Assembly: GCA_019059635.1 (NCBI GenBank)
Contig: JAGVRJ010000008.1
Span: forward strand, 310,001-374,000
DNA: 64,000 nt
From: Proales similis
Taxonomy: Eukaryota > Rotifera > Eurotatoria > Ploima > Proalidae
Direction of reading: 5' to 3'
Made by a program: the position numbers and the translations under genes. Numbering within the stretch: the stretch's first letter is position 1; each line of letters opens with the position of its first letter. Under the pieces are notes generated by a model. That model worked only from the letters and a program-made list of their open reading frames with translations, made no database searches and was not told the origin of the DNA. Below are positions 50,170-59,741 of the stretch, in pieces.

Positions 50170-50673
50170 GACACATGCTCAAAGAGGAGCAGTTGACAAC
50201 CATCGAGCGGGCGAGAATGGCCACTCTCGTCGAACCTGAAGCTCACATGGCCAGAAGGTGATTTTGAACAGTGTTCATCTAGATACTAACGAAGCACACC
50301 CTAATGGGCTGTTGGATTCGCACTGATGGGATGATAAGCATTGCCGTTCGAGACATAATTGTTTGGGCTCGCTTCAACAGCCTGGATTCCAACTTATGAA
50401 AGCCATCCATCCACCCTTTGGCAGTATGCAGTCAAGACATGCCGAGTGAAAAAGAAACGAATTTTGTCGTTCAGCGTATGCATGAGCACAGTCGAAATTT
50501 GTTTCGAAACTTGATCTATACACAAATGAACTTTGCCTTCTCCAATTTTCCAATTTTCCACATAATTAAAAATTGTTTTTTCAAAAGCATTCGTCAGTGG
50601 CATGGTGCGAGCTCGGTCAATCCGATGTTTGAAATGAGTTAAAATTTGAAATTTAGAGCTGCGAGCGTTTAGA
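49793..50673. other. Shared upstream region of RFWD3 and the acyl-CoA reductase
   Basis: About 880 bp between two divergent starts, with a long CA repeat in the middle and AT-rich flanks. No coding exon is supported; open frames here run through the repeat. Confidence 0.5.
50114..50163. repeat. (CA)25 microsatellite
   Basis: Uninterrupted CA repeat of 50 bp, the longest in the window, between divergently transcribed genes. Confidence 0.97.
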
Positions 50674-52704
50674 ATGGATTTGGCCGAGTATTTCAAGGGC
50701 AAGAGCGTGTTGGTAACCGGCGCGACCGGATTTGTGGGCAAACTGCTCATCGAGAAGCTGCTCTACTCGTGTGAAGGCCTTGAAAAGATCTACTGTCTGA
50801 TTCGCAACAAGAACGGCATTCAGGCTCAAGATCGGCTGAATGAGATCACTGCTTGCAAGGTGTTTGACAAACTGCGCAAGAAGGAGGTCAACTTCAAAGA
50901 CCACTTGGTTGTGGTTGCCGGAGACATTCTTGACGAAGGACTCGCAATCAGCGAAGAAGACATGAACGAGCTGAGGGCACAAGTGAGCGTCGTCTTTCAT
51001 TTGGCCGGAACTGTCAGTCTCGATCTCGATCTAAAGTAAGTAATTGTCCTCGATCGCCTCTTTTGTTCGCTGCAAATCTAAAACACAAACACCAAGGACT
51101 TCGCTGACAACCAACGTACTCGGACTCAGGAACACTCTGAACGTGGCCAAAACTCTCGACTCACTTGAGGTATGCGCCAATCGAACTCTCATGCGAGAGT
51201 GTACTGCGTTCTAATCGAAAGACATTCAGGCGTTTGTGCACGTTTCCTCCATCTACGCCAACTGTGACCAGAGTTTCATCGAGGAGAAGGTCTATCCGAG
51301 CGACACGCCGCCACAAAAGTATCTGAACCTTTTGGAGTAAGCATGAGCGCTTTATCTGGCCAAAACTGAGTCACTAACTGAATTGATCGCAGATGGATGG
51401 AAGAAGACTGGCTGCGTCTGGCAACCAAGAAGCTGATCGGCAACAAGCCAAACACGTTTGCGTTCACCAAATGGCTTTCAGAGACCCTCATTCAGCAGGA
51501 AGCGGACAACTTGCCAATCGCCATCGTTCGACCTTCGACCATCGGTGCCGCATGGAAAGAGCCTTTCTCAGTGAGTTCAACTTCATGCTGGCCCAATTCG
51601 ACCGACTAACTCTTGTGTCCAGGGCTGGGTGGAAAAATCAAGCGGCCCATGTGACCTGTTTGTGGCAGTAAGTGAACGCGCCAGTCTAACTTTGACTGGG
51701 AACAAAATAATTTATTTGAAAACTAGGCGGGACGAGGCTACTTGCGATCGATGAAAGGCGAAGGTCATGCAGTACTTGACATCATTCCGGTCGATTTGGT
51801 GGTTAACTTGCTCATCACTTCGGCGTGCAAGACCGCATCGAATGAAAGCAAAGAGATAGGCATTTATCATTGCTCATCGGGCGGCCTGAACCCGTTCCGA
51901 TGGGGCGATATGGGTACGTAGACTCAAATCTAATGGTCGATTCGAGCATTTGAACTATTCGTTACATCCAACCTGAAGAGAGTTTCCTCAGCATTTACTC
52001 GAAAAGCGTTCCGTTTGAACGAGCGTTTCGCCGTCCCAACCTGACTCTGACCTCCAACAGTCTGATGCACGACTACTGGGTATTCTTCAGCCACCTTATT
52101 CCGGCCTACATGTCCGATATCGGCCTTGTGCTCGTCGGACGCAAGCCCAAGTATGTCCGATGCTTTTCGCCTCGTCTCTCTGGCCGCCTCTGGTTCACCC
52201 GTTCAATCTTGTTTTGTTTTAGAGTGGTCAAAGTTTACAAGAAAATCCATGAACTTCTCAGTTCGCTCGAGTACCTGACGCAGATTGAGCTCAAATGCAG
52301 CTACGAAAGTGTAATCGAGCTACGCAATGGAATAGACGAGGATGCGTCTCAAGTAAGCTTTTCAAGCCCTTCTGTCCGAAGCCTTCTAATCGGCAACACC
52401 TTTTCGCCAGGTGTTCTACTTGGACCCTCGTAGTGTTCATTGGCCCACATACATTCAGAACTATCTGATCGGCACCAAAAAGTATTTGCTAAATGAAGAC
52501 ATGCACATGGTGCCCGCTGCCAAGCAACACCTGCGAACGCTGAGAAACATTCGATGGTGCACAAACATTTTCATCGGCATATTAATCTGGCGCCTGCTGA
52601 TTGCCAAATCGCAGCCGGCACGAACTCTCTGGCTGTTTGTGTTGGGCCTGGCTGCTCGCTTCGTTCGCTTTTTCCGCCTCAGTTCGAGCATGATCAAGGC
52701 CTAA
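50674..52704 (+). CDS. Fatty acyl-CoA reductase-like protein
   Basis: FAR family enzymes reduce long-chain acyl-CoA to fatty alcohol with NADPH at the ER or peroxisome membrane. Nine exons (50674-51035, 51097-51169, 51230-51336, 51393-51570, 51623-51667, 51727-51913, 51979-52150, 52223-52352, 52411-52704) give 515 residues, typical of the family. The N-terminal Rossmann motif VTGATGFVGK is intact; VSVVFHLAGTVSLD, TNVLGLRNTL, FVHVSSIYAN, IVRPSTIGAAWKEP and the GWVE block follow. The C-terminal FAR_C domain (KVYKKIHELLSSLEYL, HWPTYIQNYLIGTKKYLL) precedes a membrane helix. The expected active-site Tyr-x-x-x-Lys is FAFTK here: Phe replaces Tyr. Activity is therefore doubtful. A CT microsatellite and two AATAAA signals lie in the 3' flank. 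Confidence 0.9.
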
Positions 52705-53192
52705 AGCTGTCTCTCTCTCTCTCCTACTTTCTCTACCCGCCCAGCCAGACATTCATCAGATCAAATTAGTGCGATTCAACATCGAGCAACAAGATTCAAA
52801 CTAGATTGCGTTCCTATCGGTCCCACTGCGATTCATCATTCGTTCGTTTTTGTTTTGTTTTCGATTCCTCTCCAGTTCCAGATGCAATGTGACCCTCAAC
52901 CACCTTAGAGTGTGCTTGAAGCCCAGTGCAGCCAAACGATCATTGCAGATGCACTCCTTCCTATTTTGCCACTGTTTCAACACATCCCCAATCGCTGATT
53001 CACCGATTCTCGGACTCAATCTTCACTTCAAGCCTCCTCAAACTCAGCCAGCTTCTCTTTCTGTCGGTTTTCTAAATTTCCCGAGGTTCCTTTCCTCTCT
53101 CTCTCTCTCTCTTTAATTCTATTTTTAACGCGAGATCGGATCGGTGGCCTCTTTATTATTTTCTAATCGTCGTTTTTAAGCAACTTTAAAGG

Positions 53193-53210
53193 AATAAATG
53201 ATCAAATAAA
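53193..53210 (+). terminator. Paired poly(A) signals after the acyl-CoA reductase
   Basis: Two AATAAA motifs six bases apart (53193 and 53205), about 490 bp past the stop codon. The 3' flank between stop and signals contains CT runs at 52711-52722 and 53097-53112 and no gene. Confidence 0.5.
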
Positions 53211-53314
53211 GAACCTGCTTCAGTCTGCTCTCAGACCTCATTTATTGACTCGATTTGAATTCTAACTTTTCAAACTTGTTTATTCACTAGTTGCTCTCTA
53301 AATGTCAATTGACT

Positions 53315-53750
53315 TCACTCTTCGTCGTCTTCGATGAAGTTGGCGAACAGATTTCGCTTGCACACTGAGTTGCAATAAGAAGTCGCCTGTTTTACATTCT
53401 TTCCTTTCTCTCGCTGCTGGCCCACGCAGTGAATGCAAGATTGGATTCGAGTCGGAAGTCTAAATTCATTTCTGCTGATTAGACGTCTCACTCGCTCAGG
53501 TCGAACTTACTTGGGTCGATCTTCGTACGCTCGGGACGGTCTCTCTGACAGTTCCTCACGCAACTGCTCTTCGGCCATGCGCAGCTTCAACAAGTCGACA
53601 AGCTCATCTTGACTCAGCTCACTGCTCTCGCACGGTCTGGTGAGCAGAAAGACTTGGCAGTCAAATTTTAGTCAATTTTAATACGTTCGAATGCTTAGAC
53701 GAATGCTTACTTGTGAGCGACAAGAGTTGGATTAGAAGCAGAGATCTCAT
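53315..53750 (-). CDS. Small secreted cysteine-containing protein, 108 residues
   Basis: No family recognised. Exons on the minus strand 53750-53711, 53652-53511 and 53459-53315 join to 108 residues. It opens with MRSLLLIQLLSLTIFLLT, a clear signal peptide, so the product is secreted or luminal. The mature part has an acidic helical stretch (ESSELSQDELVDLLKLRMAEEQLREELSE), then a basic segment with a C-x2-C pair (SCIHC) and a C-x3-C pair (SYCNSVCKR), and ends IEDDEE. Five Cys in all. Small size, signal peptide, dibasic KR and TATA promoter recall peptide hormones or secreted signals, but no known family motif fits. Splicing of exon 1 to exon 2 uses GTAAGC and CCAAG, the choice that keeps the frame open. 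Confidence 0.65.
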
Positions 53751-53799
53751 TTCGTTTTGTTTTGGTTCGGTTTCTCACTTTAGAAATTCAACAAGGTTG

Positions 53800-53807
53800 C
53801 TTAAATA
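53800..53807 (-). promoter_or_regulatory. TATA box of the secreted protein gene
   Basis: Reads TATTTAAG on the minus strand, about 50 bp before the start codon, so the 5' UTR would be only some 20 bases. Confidence 0.5.
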
Positions 53808-54504
53808 GCCGAGTGGGCCGAACGCATGTGCGCAAATTGCCTAATCGATCTGCTGCATCATCGGCTTAAGTAACACCAATTAAGCTGCTAGTCGGGCCCG
53901 AGCTATATTCCGAACTGGTGAACAAACTGTGCCGCCCAGCCCGATGGGTGATTCAGAAGTTGTTTTACAGCTGCAGCTCGAGCTGCCCTTAAATGATGTG
54001 TGTAATTGAGCTGCTAAACGATTCCAAGCCGATTAAGATGGAGCCCAAGTTGGAGCAAAGGGGCGAAACGCCGAGTCGAAAAGCGTGCGCATTTGTGTAA
54101 CTCTTAAGGTGGCGTCAGTCTGTACTTGATTAAGCGTTTGTGAAATTGAAATCAGAAATAAGAGAGAAATTACTGGAGTCTGTTGCTGGACTGCTGAGCT
54201 AATGTCTGGCGTTGGTAATAACGAGTCGGGCTAGCAAAGACTCGGCCTCTTACTCGACCTATGGCCCTCATTATCATACGAGCTATGTGCGCGTATGGAT
54301 AATGAATGAGCATGGGCCACTTCACTATTATTCAGTTTAGTTGGCTGGTTGACGGGTCGATTGACACGCAAGCACAAACTCAAAACTAGGCAGCAGAATA
54401 ACTTTTGATGCATCTGACGACCCGCAATATGATCTATTGGCCAATAACAAAGATCAAGTTGCCACGCGTCGCCCCGCCCGCCGACTTTCTCTACTCGTCT
54501 ATCT
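53808..54504. other. Intergenic region between secreted protein and GALNT
   Basis: About 700 bp upstream of two divergent genes, mixed composition, no repeats of note and no supported exon. Confidence 0.45.
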
Positions 54505-54510
54505 TATAAG
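54505..54510 (+). promoter_or_regulatory. TATA-like box of the GalNAc-transferase
   Basis: TATAAG 104 bp before the start codon in ATCTTATAAGGTTT context; plausible core promoter. Confidence 0.4.
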
Positions 54511-54613
54511 GTTTAGACTCTGCTTTATGGGTTTATGGGAAGCAAGGCCAGCAAACTAGCCTAGGTGTCGTAGTCTTCCATTCTGCCTTTTTAGTTTAAT
54601 CGCATTCCGAGAG

Positions 54614-57012
54614 ATGTTCCGTCGTCGAGGTGCCGCCAAGTATCTGGTGGCTGTTCCCATTATATGGATGGTTGCCGTCCTCTTCATGAGCTTGAATGAC
54701 CGCCAGCCGAACGAGTCTAATCCGGCCGACTTGGAGCGAATTAGACGACTGGAAGAGCACAACAGAGAGCTGATCGAAAAGGCGGCGCTAAAGCACCAGG
54801 AAGAGAGGCACTTGCAAGAGGAGAAAGAGCAGAGAAAACCAGCCGATTCTGGCGAAGCGGGCGTCAATGATCCGGACAAGGACCATCCAGAAGAGGAGCG
54901 CAAACTGGCCCAGAAGCAAGTGAACGAGAACGCTGGCCAGGTTCAAGTAAACGCTCCGGCTCAGCACAACATAAACGCGCCAGGTCCGACATACCAGCCA
55001 CTTGCTGGACGTCAGCTCATTTTTGTCTAATTGCAAACTGCTTCTTAAGGAGAATTGGGCAAACCGGTGATAATCGACAAAAACAAACTCAGTCCCGAGG
55101 AGAAGCTCAAGTACGACCAGGGCTGGAAAGACAACGCCTTCAATCAGTACGTGAGCGACATGATTTCGGTTCATCGATCTCTAGCAGACATAAGGGATCC
55201 TGCGTAAGTGCCTGCCTCTTTCCACCGACGCTCCGTCATTTATGTTTTGTCAATCATGCAGATGCAAAGCTGTCCAGTGGTACTACCCTCTGCCGAGCAC
55301 GTCGGTGATTGTCATCTTCCACAACGAAGCATGGAGCGTTTTGCTTCGAACAATTCACTCCGTTCTCGACCGATCTGACCCGAGCGTGCTCAAAGAGATA
55401 ATTGTTGTCGATGACTTTAGCGACTTCCGTATGTCCTCTTTGTCTAGATCGCTTCCGTTTGATCGCGCTCTAAATTGGCGTATTCTCAACAGCTCATCTG
55501 GGCCAGCCACTGCAGGACTACATAGATAAGCTGGAAAAAGTGAAGCTATTGCGAACCAGCAAGCGAGAAGGCTTGATCCGTGCTCGGCTCAAGGGCGCTG
55601 CTGTGGCCAAAGGAGAAGTGCTCGTGTTTTTGGACAGTCACTGTGAAACTGCTGAAGGTCTGTTGTGCTCTTTGCCTCGGTCGTTTTCTACTCTCTCTTT
55701 CAAACGTGCTGCTCTATTCGTCGACAGGCTGGTTGGAGCCGCTGATAGATCCGATCGCGCGCAATCCGAACGTTTCCACCGTTCCACTCATCGAGATCAT
55801 CGACGACAATACATTCCAGATGTACAGCACCCCGATTGAGTCTGTGCAAGTGGGCGGATTTGACTGGAATCTTATATTCGACTGGCACCCAGTCCCTCGA
55901 TCTGAAATGCAACGTCGATCAAGCAAAACTGACCCAATTAGGTCGCCGACAATGGCCGGTATTTCAAACAATTTCCCTGTTTCTCTTGCGTTCATTTTAA
56001 TCCGATTTCTCGTGCACTTGAAGGCGGATTATTCGCAATCAATCGAAAATACTTTGAACTACTGGGCTCGTACGACCCAGGCATGGACATTTGGGGCGGC
56101 GAGAATCTTGAAATATCGTTCAAGGTATGCTTGATTCCGTTTAATTGCAGTTCCAAGAGCGACAAGCAAAGTTCATTCGACTCGAAATTTAGATTTGGAT
56201 GTGTGGAGGAGAGCTTGTCTGCACTCCGTGCAGTCACGTCGGCCACATTTTCCGAAAGAGAAGCCCGTACAAGTGGCCCACCAAAGTGAACGTGGTGCGC
56301 AAGAACACAGTGCGTCTTGCCGAAGTCTGGCTCGACGATTACAAAAAGTTCTACTACGAACGACTCAATTACGACCTCGGCGACTACGGCGACGTGAGTG
56401 AGCGAAAGAAACTGCGCGAACGACTCGAGTGCAAGTCGTTCGATTGGTATATAAAGAACGTCTTCCCAGAACAGTTCGTGCCCAGCGAGTCGCTTTATTA
56501 CGGCGAAGTATGTTTCGCACATTTCCATCCCTCGTTTCCTTTTGTCATTTTTCGTCTGAATTTTAGGTGCGCAACAGCTTTGTCTCGCAGTGTCTCGACT
56601 CAAACGGTGACCATGCCGGAAAGCCGGTAATTGGCTACGTTTGCCACGGCCAAGGCGGCAATCAGTACTGGATGATGAGCAAAAACGGAGAAATCAGACG
56701 CGACGAGCACTGTCTAGATTACTCGGGCGGAAAGGCCAACTACGGTCAAAAGGACAAAGTCCTGGCCTATGCATGTCACAGCCAAGGTAAGCGATTTCAA
56801 TTACAATTTCCTACGCTGCATGTCTACTTCAGATATCTAAAGCGGCTTATCCCCAAGGAGGCAACCAAAAGTGGGAGGTTGACAACGGACAGATTATACA
56901 CCACTCGGGCGGCTGTCTCGAGCTCGGAACTGATAAGGTCAGCATCTATGTTCAAGAGTGCGACCCGCAAAACCCGCGTCAAATATGGAAGTGGAAAAAA
57001 CGCGAAAATTAA
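54614..57012 (+). CDS. GALNT: Polypeptide N-acetylgalactosaminyltransferase
   Basis: Golgi type II enzyme that starts mucin-type O-glycosylation by adding GalNAc to Ser/Thr. Nine exons (54614-54983, 55050-55203, 55262-55428, 55493-55657, 55728-55958, 56024-56124, 56193-56507, 56567-56786, 56858-57012) give 625 residues, usual for the family. An anchor ([16 protein letters not shown]) near the start is followed by a charged Glu/Lys/Gln stem. The GT-A catalytic half has [32 protein letters not shown], and LVFLDSHCE, with the Asp-x-His manganese motif. The Gal/GalNAc-T half has [21 protein letters not shown]. The C-terminal ricin-type lectin domain shows CLDSNG, a QYW of the QxW type, CLDYS and CLELG repeats. 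Which isoform it matches is not clear. Confidence 0.93.
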
Positions 57013-57302
57013 CAGACTTGTATTCAGGTCGAATTTAATATGCAATATTCTTTCCGAGTTTTAAATTATCGGCGTTCAGCCACAATCAAGGCCAATTTGA
57101 GCTCTATGTTTTTTATTTTCGTTTTTGGCAATCTTTTATTCTTAATTTTCAAATTTCTTTTTCAAACGCATCCAGCTTCCAATAAAGAGCCACAATAAAG
57201 CGTAAAAAAGTCCAAAACGACTGAACCAAAGTCAAGTTCGTTATGCAGCTCCGATTTTCGTAACTTTCCTTTGCCAAAATTTGAAATAATAGTTGAAAAA
57301 AG

Positions 57303-57906
57303 ATGTCCTCACAGTCGTTGCTCGAGTCGGTTCCCTTCAAAATAAGGTATTCTCACTCTTGAGAATTTTCTAAACCCCACAAATGGAAATGAACCGATTT
57401 CGTCAAGAGTAAGCTCAGTTCTCAACAAGGACACCAAAAATTATGGCAAGCAGTTTCTCGTCGACGCTTCTGAAGAGACTTGCTGGAATTCGGATCAAGT
57501 GAGTGAAAAGCTAGACCTCACATATCACGTTGTAAAGAAACTGGATCAGGGCGAGTCTCAATGGATAGTGATCGAATTCGAAAAGCCAGTCAACATTCAG
57601 AGTATTGATATCAAGTTTCAAGGCGGCTTTTGCTCATCAACCGCTTGCCTGGAGTCTCGCAACGAGAACGGCTTGTTCGAGAAACTGGCCGAATTCTATC
57701 CGCAGGACATCAACTCTCTTCAAGTAAACCAAAACCCATTGCAATATTCATCTCTCAATAATTCCATCTTATTTAAGTCATTTGCAATCGACTCGAGCGA
57801 TAGACAGCCGAGCAAGTGCTACAAAATTCACTTGGCCAAGTTGACGGACTTTTTCGGACGCGTCATAATCTACGACTTGAGAATAATCGGAACTGTTTTC
57901 GAATGA
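57303..57906 (+). CDS. NR2C2AP: NR2C2-associated protein (TRA16-like)
   Basis: Small protein described in mammals as a partner that represses the nuclear receptor TR4; its fold is discoidin-like. Four exons, 57303-57346, 57408-57498, 57550-57723 and 57778-57906, join to 145 residues (human 139). Matching blocks: RVSSVLNKDTKNYGKQFLVD, EETCWNSDQGESQWIVIEF, IDIKFQGGF, EFYPQDINSLQ, and LTDFFGRVIIYDLRIIG. The latter three are nearly those of the human protein. Introns 2 and 3 (51 and 54 bp) have no in-frame stop and lengths divisible by three, so a long open frame runs through them; the human alignment shows they must be removed. The poly(A) signal AATAAA overlaps the stop codon. Confidence 0.9.
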
Positions 57907-57911
57907 ATAAA
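57906..57911 (+). terminator. Poly(A) signal overlapping the NR2C2AP stop
   Basis: AATAAA begins with the last A of the TGA stop codon. If used, the 3' UTR would be only about 15-25 bases. Confidence 0.55.
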
Positions 57912-58359
57912 ATTGGCGTCGACCGAGCTGACTAAATTTATAAAAGAAAACGCTCTATGCCGATCTTGTGTGATCTCTGTTCACTTGAATAGAATGGACC
58001 AGATCGCTTTGGAGTATCTCTAATTCAAAACAGACGATATGCTTATCGCATAGTCTTAATGAGACGCACAGAGAGCAGCCTCTGAGCCAGACTCTTCTAG
58101 TTTAGGTCTTAGACGGTCTTTGTCCAACTGCTCTACCGCATCCATCTGACTGCTGATTGTCTGCATAATGCTTACAAAGTCACTTTTGTTTGTAATCAAA
58201 ACAAATTATGAGCCGGAACTGCTCATTAAAGTTAAGCGGCTTGAGTTGACAAATACGCTTGTTATGCATAATACGATACGGTTTCAAACCAGAGTCACAT
58301 CGACCACGCAATGTCAGACACTGACGCGGTTACATTGAGAGATCAGACTCATTTGAGAG
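57912..58359. other. Intergenic region before PTPS
   Basis: About 450 bp with no gene. A stretch at 58050-58190 looks faintly tRNA-like on the minus strand but does not fold as one. Confidence 0.45.
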
Positions 58360-58365
58360 TATAAG
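58360..58365 (+). promoter_or_regulatory. TATA-like box of PTPS
   Basis: TATAAG in GAGAGTATAAGGGCAG, 60 bp before the start codon of the synthase. Confidence 0.45.
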
Positions 58366-58419
58366 GGCAGGTTTAGATTGAACAGGATCGAGCCAATTTT
58401 GCTTGAGAACCAAACCAGA

Positions 58420-59108
58420 ATGGCGACCAAATCACCTCCTTTGGTCTATCTCACTCGACGGGAGACATTCTCTGCTGCTCATACACTCTTCAAGTAAGAG
58501 GCCTTATTTTGTTCAGAAGATCGACTCGTCCATTTCAGATTGCTCTAAAATTTCAGCAACAACTTGACAGAAGAGCAGAATCGGGCTATATTCGGCAAGT
58601 GCTACAACTGTCATGGCCACAACTACGTCGGTTGGTTTGTTTTCTAAATTGATTACATTTGAGAGTTGAGTTCAAATCTTTAATGAGACTTTCAGTCGAA
58701 GTAACTGTGAAAGGCACATTGGATTCTAAAACTGGAATGGTCATCAACATTTCCGATCTGAAAGTCTTCATTCAGGTAGTTTGTGTCCGTTTCCAGCAAT
58801 AGCGCTCACTTGAATGTATTTCGGTTCAAAAAGGATGTGCTCGATCAGCTCGATCACAAGAACTTGGACACTGACGTTGAATATTTCAGCAACACAATCA
58901 GGTTTGCCCAGATTTCATCTCTTTTCTTTGATCAATTTAATCAACTGTTGGTGAACCAAGCACCACCGAGAATTTAACTGTATTCATATGGAGTCAGCTT
59001 TCGGCAAAACTAGATGAACACAGGCACAACACAGGCGTCGCTTGTCAACTGTTTGAAATTAAAATTCATGAAACTGAGAAAAACGTGTGCATCTACCGAG
59101 GCGAATGA
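58420..59108 (+). CDS. PTS: 6-pyruvoyl-tetrahydropterin synthase
   Basis: Second enzyme of tetrahydrobiopterin synthesis; a zinc enzyme that converts dihydroneopterin triphosphate to 6-pyruvoyl-tetrahydropterin, needed for aromatic amino acid hydroxylases and pteridine pigments. Five exons (58420-58493, 58557-58630, 58696-58775, 58834-58901, 58961-59108) give 147 residues, human 145. Family blocks: YLTRRETFSAAHTL with the first zinc His, EEQNRAIFGKC with the catalytic Cys, HGHNY with the other two zinc His, VEVTVKGTLDSKTGMVINISDLK, LDHKNLD with the catalytic Asp-His, STTENLTVFIW, and ETEKNVCIYRGE. Between the catalytic Cys and HGHNY there are only three residues (YNC) instead of the usual five (NNPNG), so the active-site loop is two residues shorter and gains a Cys. 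Confidence 0.94.
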
Positions 59109-59222
59109 AAATAATTTAAGATAAACGTTCAAAAACCTAAACTAATGCAGTCGGCATGTTTTACTCACACACCTCGCTTGGTTATTACAGCATCGAAGAG
59201 ATTACGAAACGCAAAAAAAGTG

Positions 59223-59294
59223 GGGCCTGGCCGGTGATCGAAACCGGGACCTCTCGCACCCTAAGCGAGAATCATACCACTAGACCACCAGGCC
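59223..59294 (-). tRNA. tRNA-Pro (AGG), minus strand copy
   Basis: 72 nt without intron. Acceptor stem GGCCTGG with CCAGGCC, discriminator C, anticodon loop TTAGGGT with anticodon AGG, anticodon stem CTCGC with GCGAG, T arm CCGGT with loop TTCGATC. T-run terminator follows on the minus strand. Identical to the plus strand copy 290 bp away. Confidence 0.95.
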
Positions 59295-59586
59295 GCGTTG
59301 ACAATCCTGATGGAGCAGTGCATTACATACATATCGGTTTTCATCCGAGCTTGATTTAGAGAGGATTTGATTTCAAATAGCTATTTTGCTAGATATTCCG
59401 TTCGTTGAATATCGCTTTAAAAAAAAAGAGAGAGAGCTAGAATGGAGAAGCACTTGAGCCGGCTATTTTCATCAAATATGTGAATTTGAATTTTCCGTTC
59501 TGTGCTGCCCTGTCTATCAAGACCTGATATTCTGAACAACCAAATCACCGAATCCAGTTTATTGATTGGTGCTCAGAAAGCATCGC

Positions 59587-59658
59587 GGCCTGGTGGTCTA
59601 GTGGTATGATTCTCGCTTAGGGTGCGAGAGGTCCCGGTTTCGATCACCGGCCAGGCCC
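59587..59658 (+). tRNA. tRNA-Pro (AGG), plus strand copy
   Basis: Same 72-nt tRNA as its inverted partner: anticodon AGG, intact cloverleaf, no intron, no encoded CCA beyond a chance CA. Followed by CACTTTTTTGC, an RNA polymerase III terminator. No mismatch to the other copy. Confidence 0.95.
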
Positions 59659-59741
59659 CACTTTTTTGCATCGTCTTTTTAATCCTGTTGAATAAACACA
59701 TGTATGAACGATGAGTTGATTTTATTTTTTGCCAAGAGCAT

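Larger units (their letters stand above)
59210..59665. repeat. Inverted duplication carrying two tRNA-Pro genes
   Basis: The about 85-bp arms (59210-59297 and 59584-59665, each tRNA with CGC before it and CACTTTTTT after it) are reverse complements with no mismatch that I see apart from the T-run length, separated by about 290 bp. Terminators of both genes lie outside at opposite ends, so the genes are head to head. Confidence 0.85.

Noticed and set aside
58050-58190. tRNA-like words (GGTAGAGCAGTTGGAC on the minus strand)
   Set aside because: No acceptor stem, no anticodon arm and no T arm can be formed.
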